The position numbers were made by a program, and so were the translations under genes. Shown one piece after another: positions 1 to 7,630 of a DNA stretch of 64,000 nucleotides. Every line of letters begins with the position of its first letter. Position 1 is the first letter of the stretch. Under the pieces are notes generated by a model. That model saw only the letters and a list, made by a program, of their open reading frames with translations, made no database searches and was not told where the DNA came from. Location of the stretch: the NCBI GenBank assembly GCA_022710975.1, contig JAKLGA010000004.1, forward strand, positions 365,084 to 429,083. The letters run 5' to 3'. The DNA comes from Myxococcota bacterium. GTDB lineage: Bacteria > Myxococcota > B64-G9.

Positions 1-1
1 G

Positions 2-982
2 GCCTGGTCCCAGGACGGGCACGAGCGCATCGGGCTGCCCGCGGGCCCGATCGCGCTCTCGGGCAGCTGCCTGGTGCTGGACGAGTGCGGCGGCGCGCCC
101 TGCGTGGAGCCCGAGCCCTTCGGGGTGACGCTGGCCCCGGTGGGCGCGGAGGCGGTGCTGGACGCCAGCGCCTGCGCAGTCGCCGTCCACGTGCTGACCG
201 GCCGAAACGTGCTCCAGGGGCTGCGCATCGAGGAGGCCCTGCAGGCCGTCCAGCTCGATGTGGCCGACGAGACCGGCCTGAACGAGCTGCGCGGCCTGAT
301 GATCCGCAACCGGACCCGGGTGCCCGGGGTGATGGTCCAGGTGTCCTCGCCCGGCGCCCGCCTGGAGGGGAACGCCCTGCTCAACCTGACCGGCCAGACT
401 GGAGGGTCCGCCCTGCTCGCGGACGGGCAGGGCCTGGCCCTGATCGGCAACCTGGTGGTGGGCGCCTTCAACTACGCCCTGGATCTCCAGGGACTCACCC
501 TGATCTCCTCCACCAACTTCATCGATCACAACACGGTGCGCCTGCTGGGCGCGGCCGGCACGGCGCTGCGCATGAACGTGGTGCGCAGGCTGTGCTACCG
601 CAACAACCTGATCGCCGGCAACGGCGGCTCGATCGGCATGGACCTCAAGGGCGTGGTGCTGGCGCTCGACTGCCCGGGCAGCGGCACGGCCAACAACGAC
701 AACGTCCAGCACCTCACGCCGTGCACCGGCAACGCCTGCAACGTCAACTGCACCAGCGGCGCGTTCATGTGCGATCTGGCGCTGCCGCCCGGCTTCGCCG
801 ACCCGGAGCCCTGGGAGGGCTGCCTGGGCGCGGCGAGCGGGCTCGTCGACCGCGGCGTGGATCTCGGCTACGACCTGTGGGAGGGCAACCCGGCCAGCTT
901 CGCGGGCGCGGCGCCGGACGTGGGCGCGCGCGAGGACGGCACCACCCGCGCCTACGGCGGCGTCCCCTCGACCTGCCCCTGA
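2..982 (+). CDS. Secreted beta-helix-like protein, 3' part only
   Basis: The reading frame is open from the left edge to a TGA at 980-982, so the true start lies outside the window. The GTG at 74 is not a convincing start because the frame continues upstream without a stop. The 326 visible residues are rich in Gly, Asn, Leu and Cys, with short hydrophobic strands separated by turns such as NNLIAGNGG, a pattern typical of right-handed parallel beta-helix (pectate-lyase-like) surface proteins. Six or more cysteines lie in the last 100 residues, which fits an exported, disulfide-bonded protein. No catalytic motif was recognised. Function is unknown. Confidence 0.75.
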   Translation, partial: AWSQDGHERIGLPAGPIALSGSCLVLDECGGAPCVEPEPFGVTLAPVGAEAVLDASACAVAVHVLTGRNVLQGLRIEEALQAVQLDVADETGLNELRGLMIRNRTRVPGVMVQVSSPGARLEGNALLNLTGQTGGSALLADGQGLALIGNLVVGAFNYALDLQGLTLISSTNFIDHNTVRLLGAAGTALRMNVVRRLCYRNNLIAGNGGSIGMDLKGVVLALDCPGSGTANNDNVQHLTPCTGNACNVNCTSGAFMCDLALPPGFADPEPWEGCLGAASGLVDRGVDLGYDLWEGNPASFAGAAPDVGAREDGTTRAYGGVPSTCP

Positions 983-1077
983 GCCTCCGCATCCCCGTCA
1001 CGAACAGGCAGGGATCGGCCTGTCGGGTGCAGCCGATGCGCCCCGCGCTCCTCCTTCCCGCCGCGTGGCTCCTGGTC

Positions 1078-1112
1078 GGAGGACTTCTTGAAGGTGAGGA
1101 CGGGCGGGGCAG
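1078..1112 (+). repeat. GA-rich dispersed repeat, copy 1
   Basis: The sequence reads GGAGGACTTCTTGAAGGTGA and then continues GA/GC-rich. It resembles the copies at 1180-1210 (minus), 11828-11906 (three tandem units), 32715-32750 (minus), 50636-50692 and 50961-50995 (minus). Working consensus by eye: GGAGGATTCTTTGAGGGTGA. Confidence 0.4.
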
Positions 1113-1179
1113 CAGGGCGGGGCAGGAGGGCAGGGCACAAGGCCGCGGAGGGTGTGCTTCCTGGATTTCCGCCTTCAGG

Positions 1180-1210
1180 GCCTTTTCCTCACCTTGAGGA
1201 GAATCCTCCG
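1180..1210 (-). repeat. GA-rich dispersed repeat, copy 2
   Basis: On the minus strand it reads GGAGGATTCTCCTCAAGGTG followed by AGGA. With a few inserted bases it aligns to copy 1 about 100 bases away in opposite orientation. A weaker third match follows at 1214-1248 on the plus strand. Confidence 0.4.
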
Positions 1211-1323
1211 ACCCCGGGGTTCTTGTCGAAGGCAGAGGAGCGAGGGACGTCTAGCGACCGCGCAAGGCTGCACCTCCGAAACCAAACGATTCTTCTTTCT
1301 TCTATTTGGAGAGGTGTCGGCAG

Positions 1324-1896
1324 TCAGGCGTCGGGACGGTCGCCCAGCAGGCGGCGGACGAAGTGGTAGAAGTCGCCCGGCAGCAGGAACATCAGGTCCA
1401 CGAAGCCGAGGGTGAGGCGGTCGCCGCTGTGCAGCGCCCGCGGCAGGCCCGGGCACAGCGGGTCGTCGTTCACCAGCGTGCCCGCGGCCGAGTCCTGGTC
1501 GGTGAGCAGGTAGTGGCCGCCCTGGAGCTCGAGCACGGCGTGCAGGCTGGAGATGGAGGCGTCGTTCACCTGCACGTCGCAGGAGCTCGAGCAGCCCAGG
1601 CTGAGGGTCCGGGCGCCCGGCCGCGCGGGCCGCAGCGCGAACACCTGGAAGGCGCTGTCCAGCGGGTGCCCCTCCCCGGACCGGCTGGGGGTGGCCGAGA
1701 GCACCAGGCGGTCGAGGGTCGCCCCGAGGGGCCCGGCCGTGGGCACCATGGGTCCGCCCAGCTCGCGGCTGTGCACCAGGAACGGGTGCGGGCCGCGCTC
1801 GCAGAACTGGCCCTCGGTCAGGCGCAGGCAGATGTCCCGGTAGGCCCCCAGGATCCCGGCCCGCTCGATCTCACCCCGCGCGGATGCACCCAGCAT
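1324..1896 (-). CDS. FHA-domain protein
   Basis: A forkhead-associated domain, a phosphothreonine-binding module, fills the C-terminal half. A beta-strand pattern with LSLG, then SSSCDVQVND, SISSLHAVLE and SGDRLTLG matches the Gly-Arg/Ser-x-x-His core of FHA domains, although the usual Gly-Arg is Gly-Cys here. The N-terminal 90 residues are not recognised. I chose the ATG at 1896 because the 19 residues encoded upstream are Pro/Gly-rich and look like leader sequence; a GTG at 1953 would extend the protein. FHA proteins commonly read the output of Ser/Thr kinases, and a kinase with WD40 repeats is encoded near 57-60 kb, but no physical link is shown. Confidence 0.8.
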   Translation of the reverse strand: MLGASARGEIERAGILGAYRDICLRLTEGQFCERGPHPFLVHSRELGGPMVPTAGPLGATLDRLVLSATPSRSGEGHPLDSAFQVFALRPARPGARTLSLGCSSSCDVQVNDASISSLHAVLELQGGHYLLTDQDSAAGTLVNDDPLCPGLPRALHSGDRLTLGFVDLMFLLPGDFYHFVRRLLGDRPDA

Positions 1897-1983
1897 GCTC
1901 CACCCCCCGCCCCGGTCCGGCCAGGGCGACGCTGGAGGGGGATCTAGCCCCATCCGGCCCCGGGCGCAAGCCCCTCCGCGCGC

Positions 1984-2427
1984 TCACTCGTCGCAGCCGT
2001 GGTCGGGCGGCGGGTCGGTGGTCACGCACAGCACGGTCTCCTCGCGGGGGTCCTCCACGACCTGGCGCGGCCCGGCCGCCGGATCCTTCTCCGGGTAGGC
2101 CTGGTCGATGGACTCCAGCCACTCGCGCAGGCTGGTGGTGTTCCCCAGGTCGAGATCCACGAAGTTGCCCCGCACGCCCACGCCCGAGCCCTGGGGCTCG
2201 CAGCTCAGCACCCGGCCGCGCCCCTTCAGCCAGAAGGCCGCGCCGGGCAGGCGCACCAGCAGCTCCAGCAGCGTGCCGGGCTCGTAGGGCCGCTCCGCCT
2301 CGAAGTAGAAGCCCCCCACGCTGACGTTGCCGCGGTGCTCCCGCAGGGCCGGCTCGCCCTCCACCCCGACCAGCATGGTGGTCTGGTAGCGCGGCGAGAT
2401 GCGGGTGTACAGCGGGACCTCGGACAT
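1984..2427 (-). CDS. PilZ-like domain protein
   Basis: A 147-residue cytoplasmic protein. The start ATG at 2427 has a GGGAGG ribosome binding site four bases upstream; the long upstream extension of the frame is not needed. The body resembles a PilZ domain: an N-terminal basic/Tyr segment (SPRYQTTMLVG), then NVSVGGFYFEAE, which matches the PilZ D/NxSxxG signature, then LLVRLPG and the closing beta strands. PilZ domains bind cyclic-di-GMP, but the first arginine cluster (RxxxR) is only weakly present, so binding is uncertain. The acidic tail DPPPDHGCDE is unusual. The promoter is proposed at 2454-2481. Confidence 0.7.
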   Translation of the reverse strand: MSEVPLYTRISPRYQTTMLVGVEGEPALREHRGNVSVGGFYFEAERPYEPGTLLELLVRLPGAAFWLKGRGRVLSCEPQGSGVGVRGNFVDLDLGNTTSLREWLESIDQAYPEKDPAAGPRQVVEDPREETVLCVTTDPPPDHGCDE

Positions 2428-2453
2428 GCGGCCTCCCGGTCGGGCGCCCCAGG

Positions 2454-2481
2454 ATTCTATGGGAATCCCGGGCCGAAGCAA
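2454..2481 (-). promoter_or_regulatory. Candidate sigma-70-type promoter of the PilZ gene
   Basis: On the minus strand TTGCTT (2481-2476) and TAGAAT (2459-2454) are separated by 16 bases. Transcription would begin near 2447, leaving a leader of about 20 bases that holds the GGGAGG site. Confidence 0.45.
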
Positions 2482-2557
2482 GTTCGCGAGCCGTTGAACG
2501 TCCGGGGCCCGGGCTGCGTCTGAAGGGCTGGAGCCGGGTCTGTCCTGCGGCGGGCCC

Positions 2558-2586
2558 TTGAGGCCCGCGGCCCGACATGCTATGAA
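2558..2586 (+). promoter_or_regulatory. Candidate sigma-70-type promoter
   Basis: TTGAGG (2558-2563) and TATGAA (2581-2586) with a 17-base spacer, directly upstream of the secreted protein starting at 2624. The expected leader is about 30 bases. Confidence 0.45.
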
Positions 2587-2623
2587 TCGTTGGTCTCTTG
2601 GAACCACGAGGCGGGAAAGACGC

Positions 2624-3832
2624 ATGAAAATGAAGAACCTGGCAGTCGTCGGCGTCCTGGCATCGGTCCTGTGCGGCGGGCTCGCCTCGGCCGGGGAGGC
2701 CCGGAAGGTGCCGGTCATCGCCATCTTCCTGATGGAGAGCAAGGGCTCGCCCCTGTCGGCCGACGAGGCGGCCAGCCTGACCGACTACATGTCGGCCAAG
2801 CTCGGCGAGGGCGGCAAGTTCCAGATCATCCCCCGGGACGAGATCAAGAAGCACCTGGTGGCCGCCAAGACGAACTCCTACAAGGACTGCTACGACGCCT
2901 CCTGCCAGATCCAGATCGGCAAGGAGCTGGCCGCGGAGTTCTCCATCTCCTCGGCCGTGTCCAAGGTGGGCAGCCAGTGCCTGCTGTACGCCTCGGTCTG
3001 GGATCTGGCCAAGTCCACCCAGATCAAGTCGGCCACCGAGCGCGAGAAGTGCGACCCCGAGAAGCTGATCGAGGCGGTGGAGCACATCATCGGCAAGCTC
3101 GAGATGGCCATGACCGGCGAGGCGCCCCCGCCCGTGGCGGTGGTCCAGCCCGAGCCGGTGGTGGCGCCCAAGCCGGTGGTGGAGCCGCCGGTGGAGAAGC
3201 CGGTGGACAAGCCGGTGGCCATGGCCCGGCCGGGAGGCCAGGTGAGCAGCCGGAACCTGGCCCTGGCCACCGCCGAGTTCGACGAGGGCTCCGCCGTGAC
3301 CCTGACCTGGTTCAACACCCCCGGCAACCTGTCCGACTGGGTCACGGTCGCCCTGGCCGGCACCGCGGACAACCAGTACTGGGACTACACCAAGACCGGC
3401 GGCCAGGCCCAGGGCACCTACACGTTCGAGGGGCTGCCCGTCGGATCGTACGAGGCGCGCCTGTACCTCGACTGGGACAACACCGGCAGCTACACCCCGA
3501 CGGATCGCATCGCGTTCTCGGTGGTCAACGCCGGCATCCGCGCGCTGGCCTACCGCTCCAGGCACCTCGGGCTGGCCAAGCAGGTGTTCGGCAGCTCCGA
3601 GACCATCACCGTCCAGTACTTCGGCACCACGGGCGACTCGCACGACTGGTTCACCGTCGTGCCCAAGGGCACCCCGGACGACGAGACTGGCCAGTGGGAC
3701 CGGGTCGACGACGTGGCCGGCACGTGGGAGGTGAGCGGCCTCTCGCCCGGCGAGTACGAGGTGCGCATCTACCTGGACTACAGCAACAAGGGCTACGTGG
3801 TCACCGACCGGCTGCCCTTCCAGGTCCGCTGA
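2624..3832 (+). CDS. Secreted protein: LpoB/CsgG-like N-domain and two beta repeats
   Basis: A 402-residue exported protein. The ATG at 2624 gives a clean signal peptide (MKMKNLAVVG start, LASA cleavage region near residue 22). Residues about 25-170 resemble the periplasmic N-domain seen in many deltaproteobacterial CsgG/LpoB-like proteins, with a conserved DASCQIQIGKELAA-type segment. A Pro/Val-rich linker (residues 175-205) follows. Two tandem beta-sandwich-like repeats of about 90 residues end the protein; each carries a WFTV or DWVTV core, a Tyr-Glu-Val/Ala-Arg strand and a final TDR-x-x-F strand. The function of the repeats is unknown. It is monocistronic with its own promoter. Confidence 0.7.
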   Translation: MKMKNLAVVGVLASVLCGGLASAGEARKVPVIAIFLMESKGSPLSADEAASLTDYMSAKLGEGGKFQIIPRDEIKKHLVAAKTNSYKDCYDASCQIQIGKELAAEFSISSAVSKVGSQCLLYASVWDLAKSTQIKSATEREKCDPEKLIEAVEHIIGKLEMAMTGEAPPPVAVVQPEPVVAPKPVVEPPVEKPVDKPVAMARPGGQVSSRNLALATAEFDEGSAVTLTWFNTPGNLSDWVTVALAGTADNQYWDYTKTGGQAQGTYTFEGLPVGSYEARLYLDWDNTGSYTPTDRIAFSVVNAGIRALAYRSRHLGLAKQVFGSSETITVQYFGTTGDSHDWFTVVPKGTPDDETGQWDRVDDVAGTWEVSGLSPGEYEVRIYLDYSNKGYVVTDRLPFQVR

Positions 3833-3952
3833 GCTGCCCTCTCCTCCCGAGCCTGTCCCGAGCCTGCATGACCGAATCGTGACCCGCCGGTGACCGTCCC
3901 GGCATGGGTCGTGCCTCAGGCTGGGGGTGTGGTCGGGTCCGCCACGCCCGGC

Positions 3953-3981
3953 TTGCTTCCGCCCGCGCGCTCGACCACAAT
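3953..3981 (+). promoter_or_regulatory. Candidate promoter of the M16 peptidase / NAD operon
   Basis: TTGCTT (3953-3958) and CACAAT (3976-3981) separated by 17 bases. The start would be near 3988, leaving a leader of about 38 bases that contains AGGAGG before the ATG at 4026. Confidence 0.45.
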
Positions 3982-4025
3982 GGGCCCGGTCGCCCGCCCC
4001 CCGGGGGCGGGCAGGAGGATACGCC

Positions 4026-5357
4026 ATGCGCTGCCTGTGGACCTTCGCTCTGGTGTGCTTCGCCGCCGCGCCGGCCTGGGCCGGCGGGGGCGCCTTTCCG
4101 CGGCCCGAGATCCGCGAGTGGAGCCTGGGCAACGGCCTGGGGGTGATCTACGTCCCCCTGCACCGGGCGCCGGTGGTCACGGTCCAGGTGTGGTACCACG
4201 CCGGCTCCAAGGACGAGCGCCGCGACCGGCGCGGGTCGGCCCACATGTTCGAGCACATCATGTTCAAGGGGACCCGGCACGTGCCGCCCGAGGAGCACGC
4301 CCGGCACGTGGATCGGGTGGGCGGGGACGTCAACGCCTTCACCAGCCAGGACGTCACCGCCTTCCACGACACCGTGCCCCGCCAGTACCTCGACTTCATG
4401 ATGCAGCTCGAGGCCGAGCGCATGCAGCACCTGCTCTTCCTGCCCAAGACCATCGACACCGAGCGCGACGTGGTCAAGGAAGAGATCCGCATGCGGGAGA
4501 ACAACCCCGTGGCCAAGGCCTTCAAGCGCTTCCTCGAGCTCGTGTTCACCAGGCACCCCTACGCCTGGGATCCGGGCGGCCGCATCGAGGATCTCGAGCA
4601 GACCCGGCCCGCCGATCTGGAGGCCTTCTACAAGGCCTATTACCAGCCTGGTAACGCCTACCTGGTGGTGGTGGGGGACGTCGAGGAGGAGGAGGTGCGC
4701 GCCTCGGCCGAGCGCTGGTTCGGGTCCATCCCCAGGGCCGGCGAGCCCCCGCGGCCCGCCAGGGACGCCCAGGAGCCCGAGCAGCTCGCCATGCGCAGGG
4801 AGGCCTCGGAGCCGGGCCAGGTGGGCGTGATCATCGGCGGCTTCCGCCTGCCCGCGGCCCGCTCGGCGGACATGATCCCGCTCAAGGTGCTGGCCAGCGT
4901 GCTGTCCGACGGAGAGTCCTCGAGGCTGTACAGGCGGGTGGTGCGCCAGGACAAGGTGGGCGTGTTCGCCGGCATGTTCCTCGAGGAGCTCGAGGACCCG
5001 GGCGTGCTGCTGATGTTCGGCGTGCACCTCAAGCCCGAGCAAGCGCCCGCCCTCGAGGCGGCCATCCTGGCCGAGGCCGCCAGGCTGCAGAAGGCCAAGG
5101 TGAGCCCGGCCGAGCTGGAGAAGGCCAAGAACCAGCTGGCCTCCCAGCTGGTCCGTTCGCTCGACCAGGTGGCCGGCATCGCCTTCCAGATCGGCGCCTC
5201 CAAGATCCTGCGGGGAGACGCCAAGGCCTGGCTGGACGACTACGACCGCATCCTGGCGGTGAGCGCGGACGACGTGCAGCGGGTGGCCAAGACCTACCTC
5301 AGGAAGGAGTCGCTCACCCTGGTGACCGTACCGCCCATGGCAGGAGGTGCGCCGTGA
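4026..5357 (+). CDS. M16 family zinc metallopeptidase, catalytic subunit
   Basis: A periplasmic peptidase of the pitrilysin/insulinase (M16) family, which degrades or processes small polypeptides. The start ATG at 4026 lies behind AGGAGG and gives a signal peptide ending in AWA. The inverted zinc motif HMFEH (HxxEH) is at about residues 76-80 and the distal glutamate region VVKEEIRMRENN follows about 75 residues later, so the catalytic site looks complete. Length (443 residues) fits the family. It overlaps the next gene by four bases (GTGA), and that neighbour is the inactive partner; the two-gene active/inactive arrangement is the usual M16B heterodimer. Confidence 0.92.
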   Translation: MRCLWTFALVCFAAAPAWAGGGAFPRPEIREWSLGNGLGVIYVPLHRAPVVTVQVWYHAGSKDERRDRRGSAHMFEHIMFKGTRHVPPEEHARHVDRVGGDVNAFTSQDVTAFHDTVPRQYLDFMMQLEAERMQHLLFLPKTIDTERDVVKEEIRMRENNPVAKAFKRFLELVFTRHPYAWDPGGRIEDLEQTRPADLEAFYKAYYQPGNAYLVVVGDVEEEEVRASAERWFGSIPRAGEPPRPARDAQEPEQLAMRREASEPGQVGVIIGGFRLPAARSADMIPLKVLASVLSDGESSRLYRRVVRQDKVGVFAGMFLEELEDPGVLLMFGVHLKPEQAPALEAAILAEAARLQKAKVSPAELEKAKNQLASQLVRSLDQVAGIAFQIGASKILRGDAKAWLDDYDRILAVSADDVQRVAKTYLRKESLTLVTVPPMAGGAP

Positions 5358-7630
5358 GAACCCTCATCGGGCTGCCCGCGATCCTGGCCCTGGCCGCCGC
5401 GGCCTGCACCGAGGGCGCCGTCGCGCCGCCCGCCGACGCCGCCCTGACGCCCGCGGATGCGGGCGCGGCGCCCGAGGCCAGGCCCGCGCCCCCGGGTCTG
5501 GACGAGCCCTGGGCCAGCCAGCCCGAGCTCATCCAGGCCCCGGCCCGGGCCGAGCCCAAGGCGCTCCAGGTGCCCCCGCTCGAGCGGTTCGCGCTGCCCA
5601 ACGGGCTCCAGGTCAGGGTCATGCGGGAGGCCAGCCTGCCGCTGGTGCAGCTGAGCCTCTGGTTGCCGGCCGGCACCGACCAGGAGACCCGCGAGCTGCG
5701 CTCCCTGGCCCAGTTCACCGCCCGCATGCTCACCCAGGGGACCCAGGCGCGCAGCGCCGAGAAGATCGCCGAGACCATCGACCGCGTGGGCGGCAAGCTC
5801 GAGGCCAGCGCGGACGAGGACGGCACCCGGGTGACCTGTCAGGCGCTGAGCAAGGAGCTGGGCACCTGCCTGGAGCTGCTGCCCGACGTGGTGCTGCGGG
5901 CCACCTTCCCCGAGTCCGAGCTGGGCCGGGTGCGAGACGAGATGCTGGCCGCGCTCAAGCAGGTCCGCGACGTACCGCAGAAGCTGGCCATGGAGCACTT
6001 CGCGAACCTCCTGTGGGGCGAGGACCACGTGCGCGGCTGGCCCGAGACGGCCAAGACGATCGGGGCCATCGCCCGCAAGGATCTGCTGGCCTGGCACGCC
6101 GCGCGTTTCCAGCCCCGGGGCTCGATCCTGTTCGTGGCGGGCGACGTGGACCCGGGGGCGCTGAAGCCCCTGCTGGAGAAGGCCTTCGGCGGCTGGCCGC
6201 AGGGCAGCGTGCCGCCCCCCGAGGTCTACCCCGCGCCGAGCTTCAAGGGCCTCTCCATCCGGCTGATCGACAAACCCGACCAGGAGCAGACCCAGATCGT
6301 GGTCGGCCACCTGGGGCTGGCGGCGGCGGACCAGGACTTCCTGGCCACCACCCTGTTCAACTACACCCTGGGGGCGGGCGCCTTCTCCTCGCGCCTGATG
6401 AAGGTGGTGCGCTCCGAGGGCGGCAAGACCTACCACGCCAGCTCGCACTTCGACGCCGGGCGGGAGCGCGGGCCGTTCTGGGCGTACACCTTCACCAAGA
6501 ACGCCCAGGTGGTCGCCACCCTCGGGCTGGTGCTGGGCGAGCTGGACAAGATGCGCCGCGCGGGCCCCACCCCGGCCGAGCTGGAGGACGCCAAGAGCAA
6601 CCTGGCCGGCAACCACCCCCTGCGCCTAGAGAGCCCGTTCGCCCTGGCGGACGCGCTGCTGGGCGCCGAGCTGGAGGGGCTGGACGACGCCTACGTGCGC
6701 GAGTTCCCCCTGCGGGTGAGCGCGCTCTCCCTGGACGAGGTCAAGGCCGCGGCGGCCAGGCGCCTGGATCCCGAGAACGCCGTGGTGGTGCTGGTGGGCA
6801 AGGCCGAGGAGCTCGAGCCGCTGCTCAAGGCGGCCGGCTACACCTGGGAGAAGGTCGGCTACCTGGAGCCCACCTCGGCCCGCGAGCGGGCGGCCGCCAG
6901 GGCCGATCTGGCGACGCCCCTCGACCCGGCCAAGGTGGAGGCGGGCCGGAAGCTGCTCGATGAGGCGCTGGCTGCCAAGGGCGGCCTGGACAAGCTCCGG
7001 GCCGTCAAGGACATCCAGCTCAAGGGCGCGGGCAAGCTGAGCGCGCAGGGCCAGACGTTCGACGTCCAGGTGAGCGGCTACTTCGGCGTGCCGGACAAGA
7101 AGCGCCTGGACCTCGGTCTGCCCATGGGCACCATCACCACCGTGGTCACCCCGCAGGCGGCCTGGGGTGGCATGGGCGCCATGACCAAGGACGCCCCGCC
7201 CGAGCTGGTGGCCAAGGAGCAGGCCCAGATGTGGCGGCACAAGGATCTCGTGCTGCTGCGCCACCTGGAGCCCGGCGTGGTGGTGGTGGCCCGGGACCCG
7301 GCCGAGGAGGGCGGGGTGCGCTACGACGTGGTGGAGCTGCGCAAGGCCGACGGCAGCCTGCGCACCACGCTGTGGCTCGATGCCCGGACGCGCATGCTGG
7401 CCCGCCTGGTGTACGAGCAGGACGGCGAGCAGTCCGTGGAGAGCTACTCCGACTACCGCCCCGTGGCCGGCCTGCAGATGGCCTTCGCCCAGCGGCAGTC
7501 CGGGCCCAGCGGCCAGGTCGAGCTCACGCTGAGCGAGATCAAGGTGAACGCCGGCCTGCCGGCCGGGCTGTTCGACCGGCCCAAGACCCCGGAGCCCGCT
7601 CCCGCCCCCGGGGCGCCCGGTCAGCCATGA
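5354..7630 (+). CDS. M16 family lipoprotein, non-catalytic partner with extra C-domain
   Basis: A 758-residue lipoprotein (lipobox LAAAAC near residue 18) made of two M16 halves (about residues 75-505) and an additional C-terminal domain (about 525-740). The region where an active subunit has HxxEH reads AQFTARMLTQGT, with no histidines or glutamate, so it should not bind zinc. An Arg/Tyr motif typical of the inactive partner is seen near GGKTYHASS. The C-terminal domain, rich in beta strands with VKDIQLKGAGK, resembles outer-membrane-lipoprotein-sorting (LolA/B-like) folds; this is a weak inference. It starts with GTG overlapping the upstream stop and ends overlapping the next ATG, so it is translationally coupled on both sides. 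Confidence 0.88.
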   Translation: MRTLIGLPAILALAAAACTEGAVAPPADAALTPADAGAAPEARPAPPGLDEPWASQPELIQAPARAEPKALQVPPLERFALPNGLQVRVMREASLPLVQLSLWLPAGTDQETRELRSLAQFTARMLTQGTQARSAEKIAETIDRVGGKLEASADEDGTRVTCQALSKELGTCLELLPDVVLRATFPESELGRVRDEMLAALKQVRDVPQKLAMEHFANLLWGEDHVRGWPETAKTIGAIARKDLLAWHAARFQPRGSILFVAGDVDPGALKPLLEKAFGGWPQGSVPPPEVYPAPSFKGLSIRLIDKPDQEQTQIVVGHLGLAAADQDFLATTLFNYTLGAGAFSSRLMKVVRSEGGKTYHASSHFDAGRERGPFWAYTFTKNAQVVATLGLVLGELDKMRRAGPTPAELEDAKSNLAGNHPLRLESPFALADALLGAELEGLDDAYVREFPLRVSALSLDEVKAAAARRLDPENAVVVLVGKAEELEPLLKAAGYTWEKVGYLEPTSARERAAARADLATPLDPAKVEAGRKLLDEALAAKGGLDKLRAVKDIQLKGAGKLSAQGQTFDVQVSGYFGVPDKKRLDLGLPMGTITTVVTPQAAWGGMGAMTKDAPPELVAKEQAQMWRHKDLVLLRHLEPGVVVVARDPAEEGGVRYDVVELRKADGSLRTTLWLDARTRMLARLVYEQDGEQSVESYSDYRPVAGLQMAFAQRQSGPSGQVELTLSEIKVNAGLPAGLFDRPKTPEPAPAPGAPGQP

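Larger units (their letters stand above)
983..1323. other. Gene-free stretch with GA-rich repeats
   Basis: No convincing coding sequence; the short frames here lack ribosome binding sites and family resemblance. The stretch holds three degenerate copies of a GA-rich motif, at 1078-1112 (plus), 1180-1210 (minus) and 1214-1248 (plus), which recurs elsewhere in the window. It separates two genes that converge on it, so it may also serve in transcript termination, but no poly-T terminator is visible. Confidence 0.5.

Noticed and set aside
1871..4132. Long minus-strand open frame of 753 codons
   Set aside because: It runs across the FHA/PilZ genes and antisense to the secreted protein and M16 gene. 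Its sequence is low-complexity, rich in Arg, Gly, His and Ala, with no family match; this is a by-product of GC-rich codon use.
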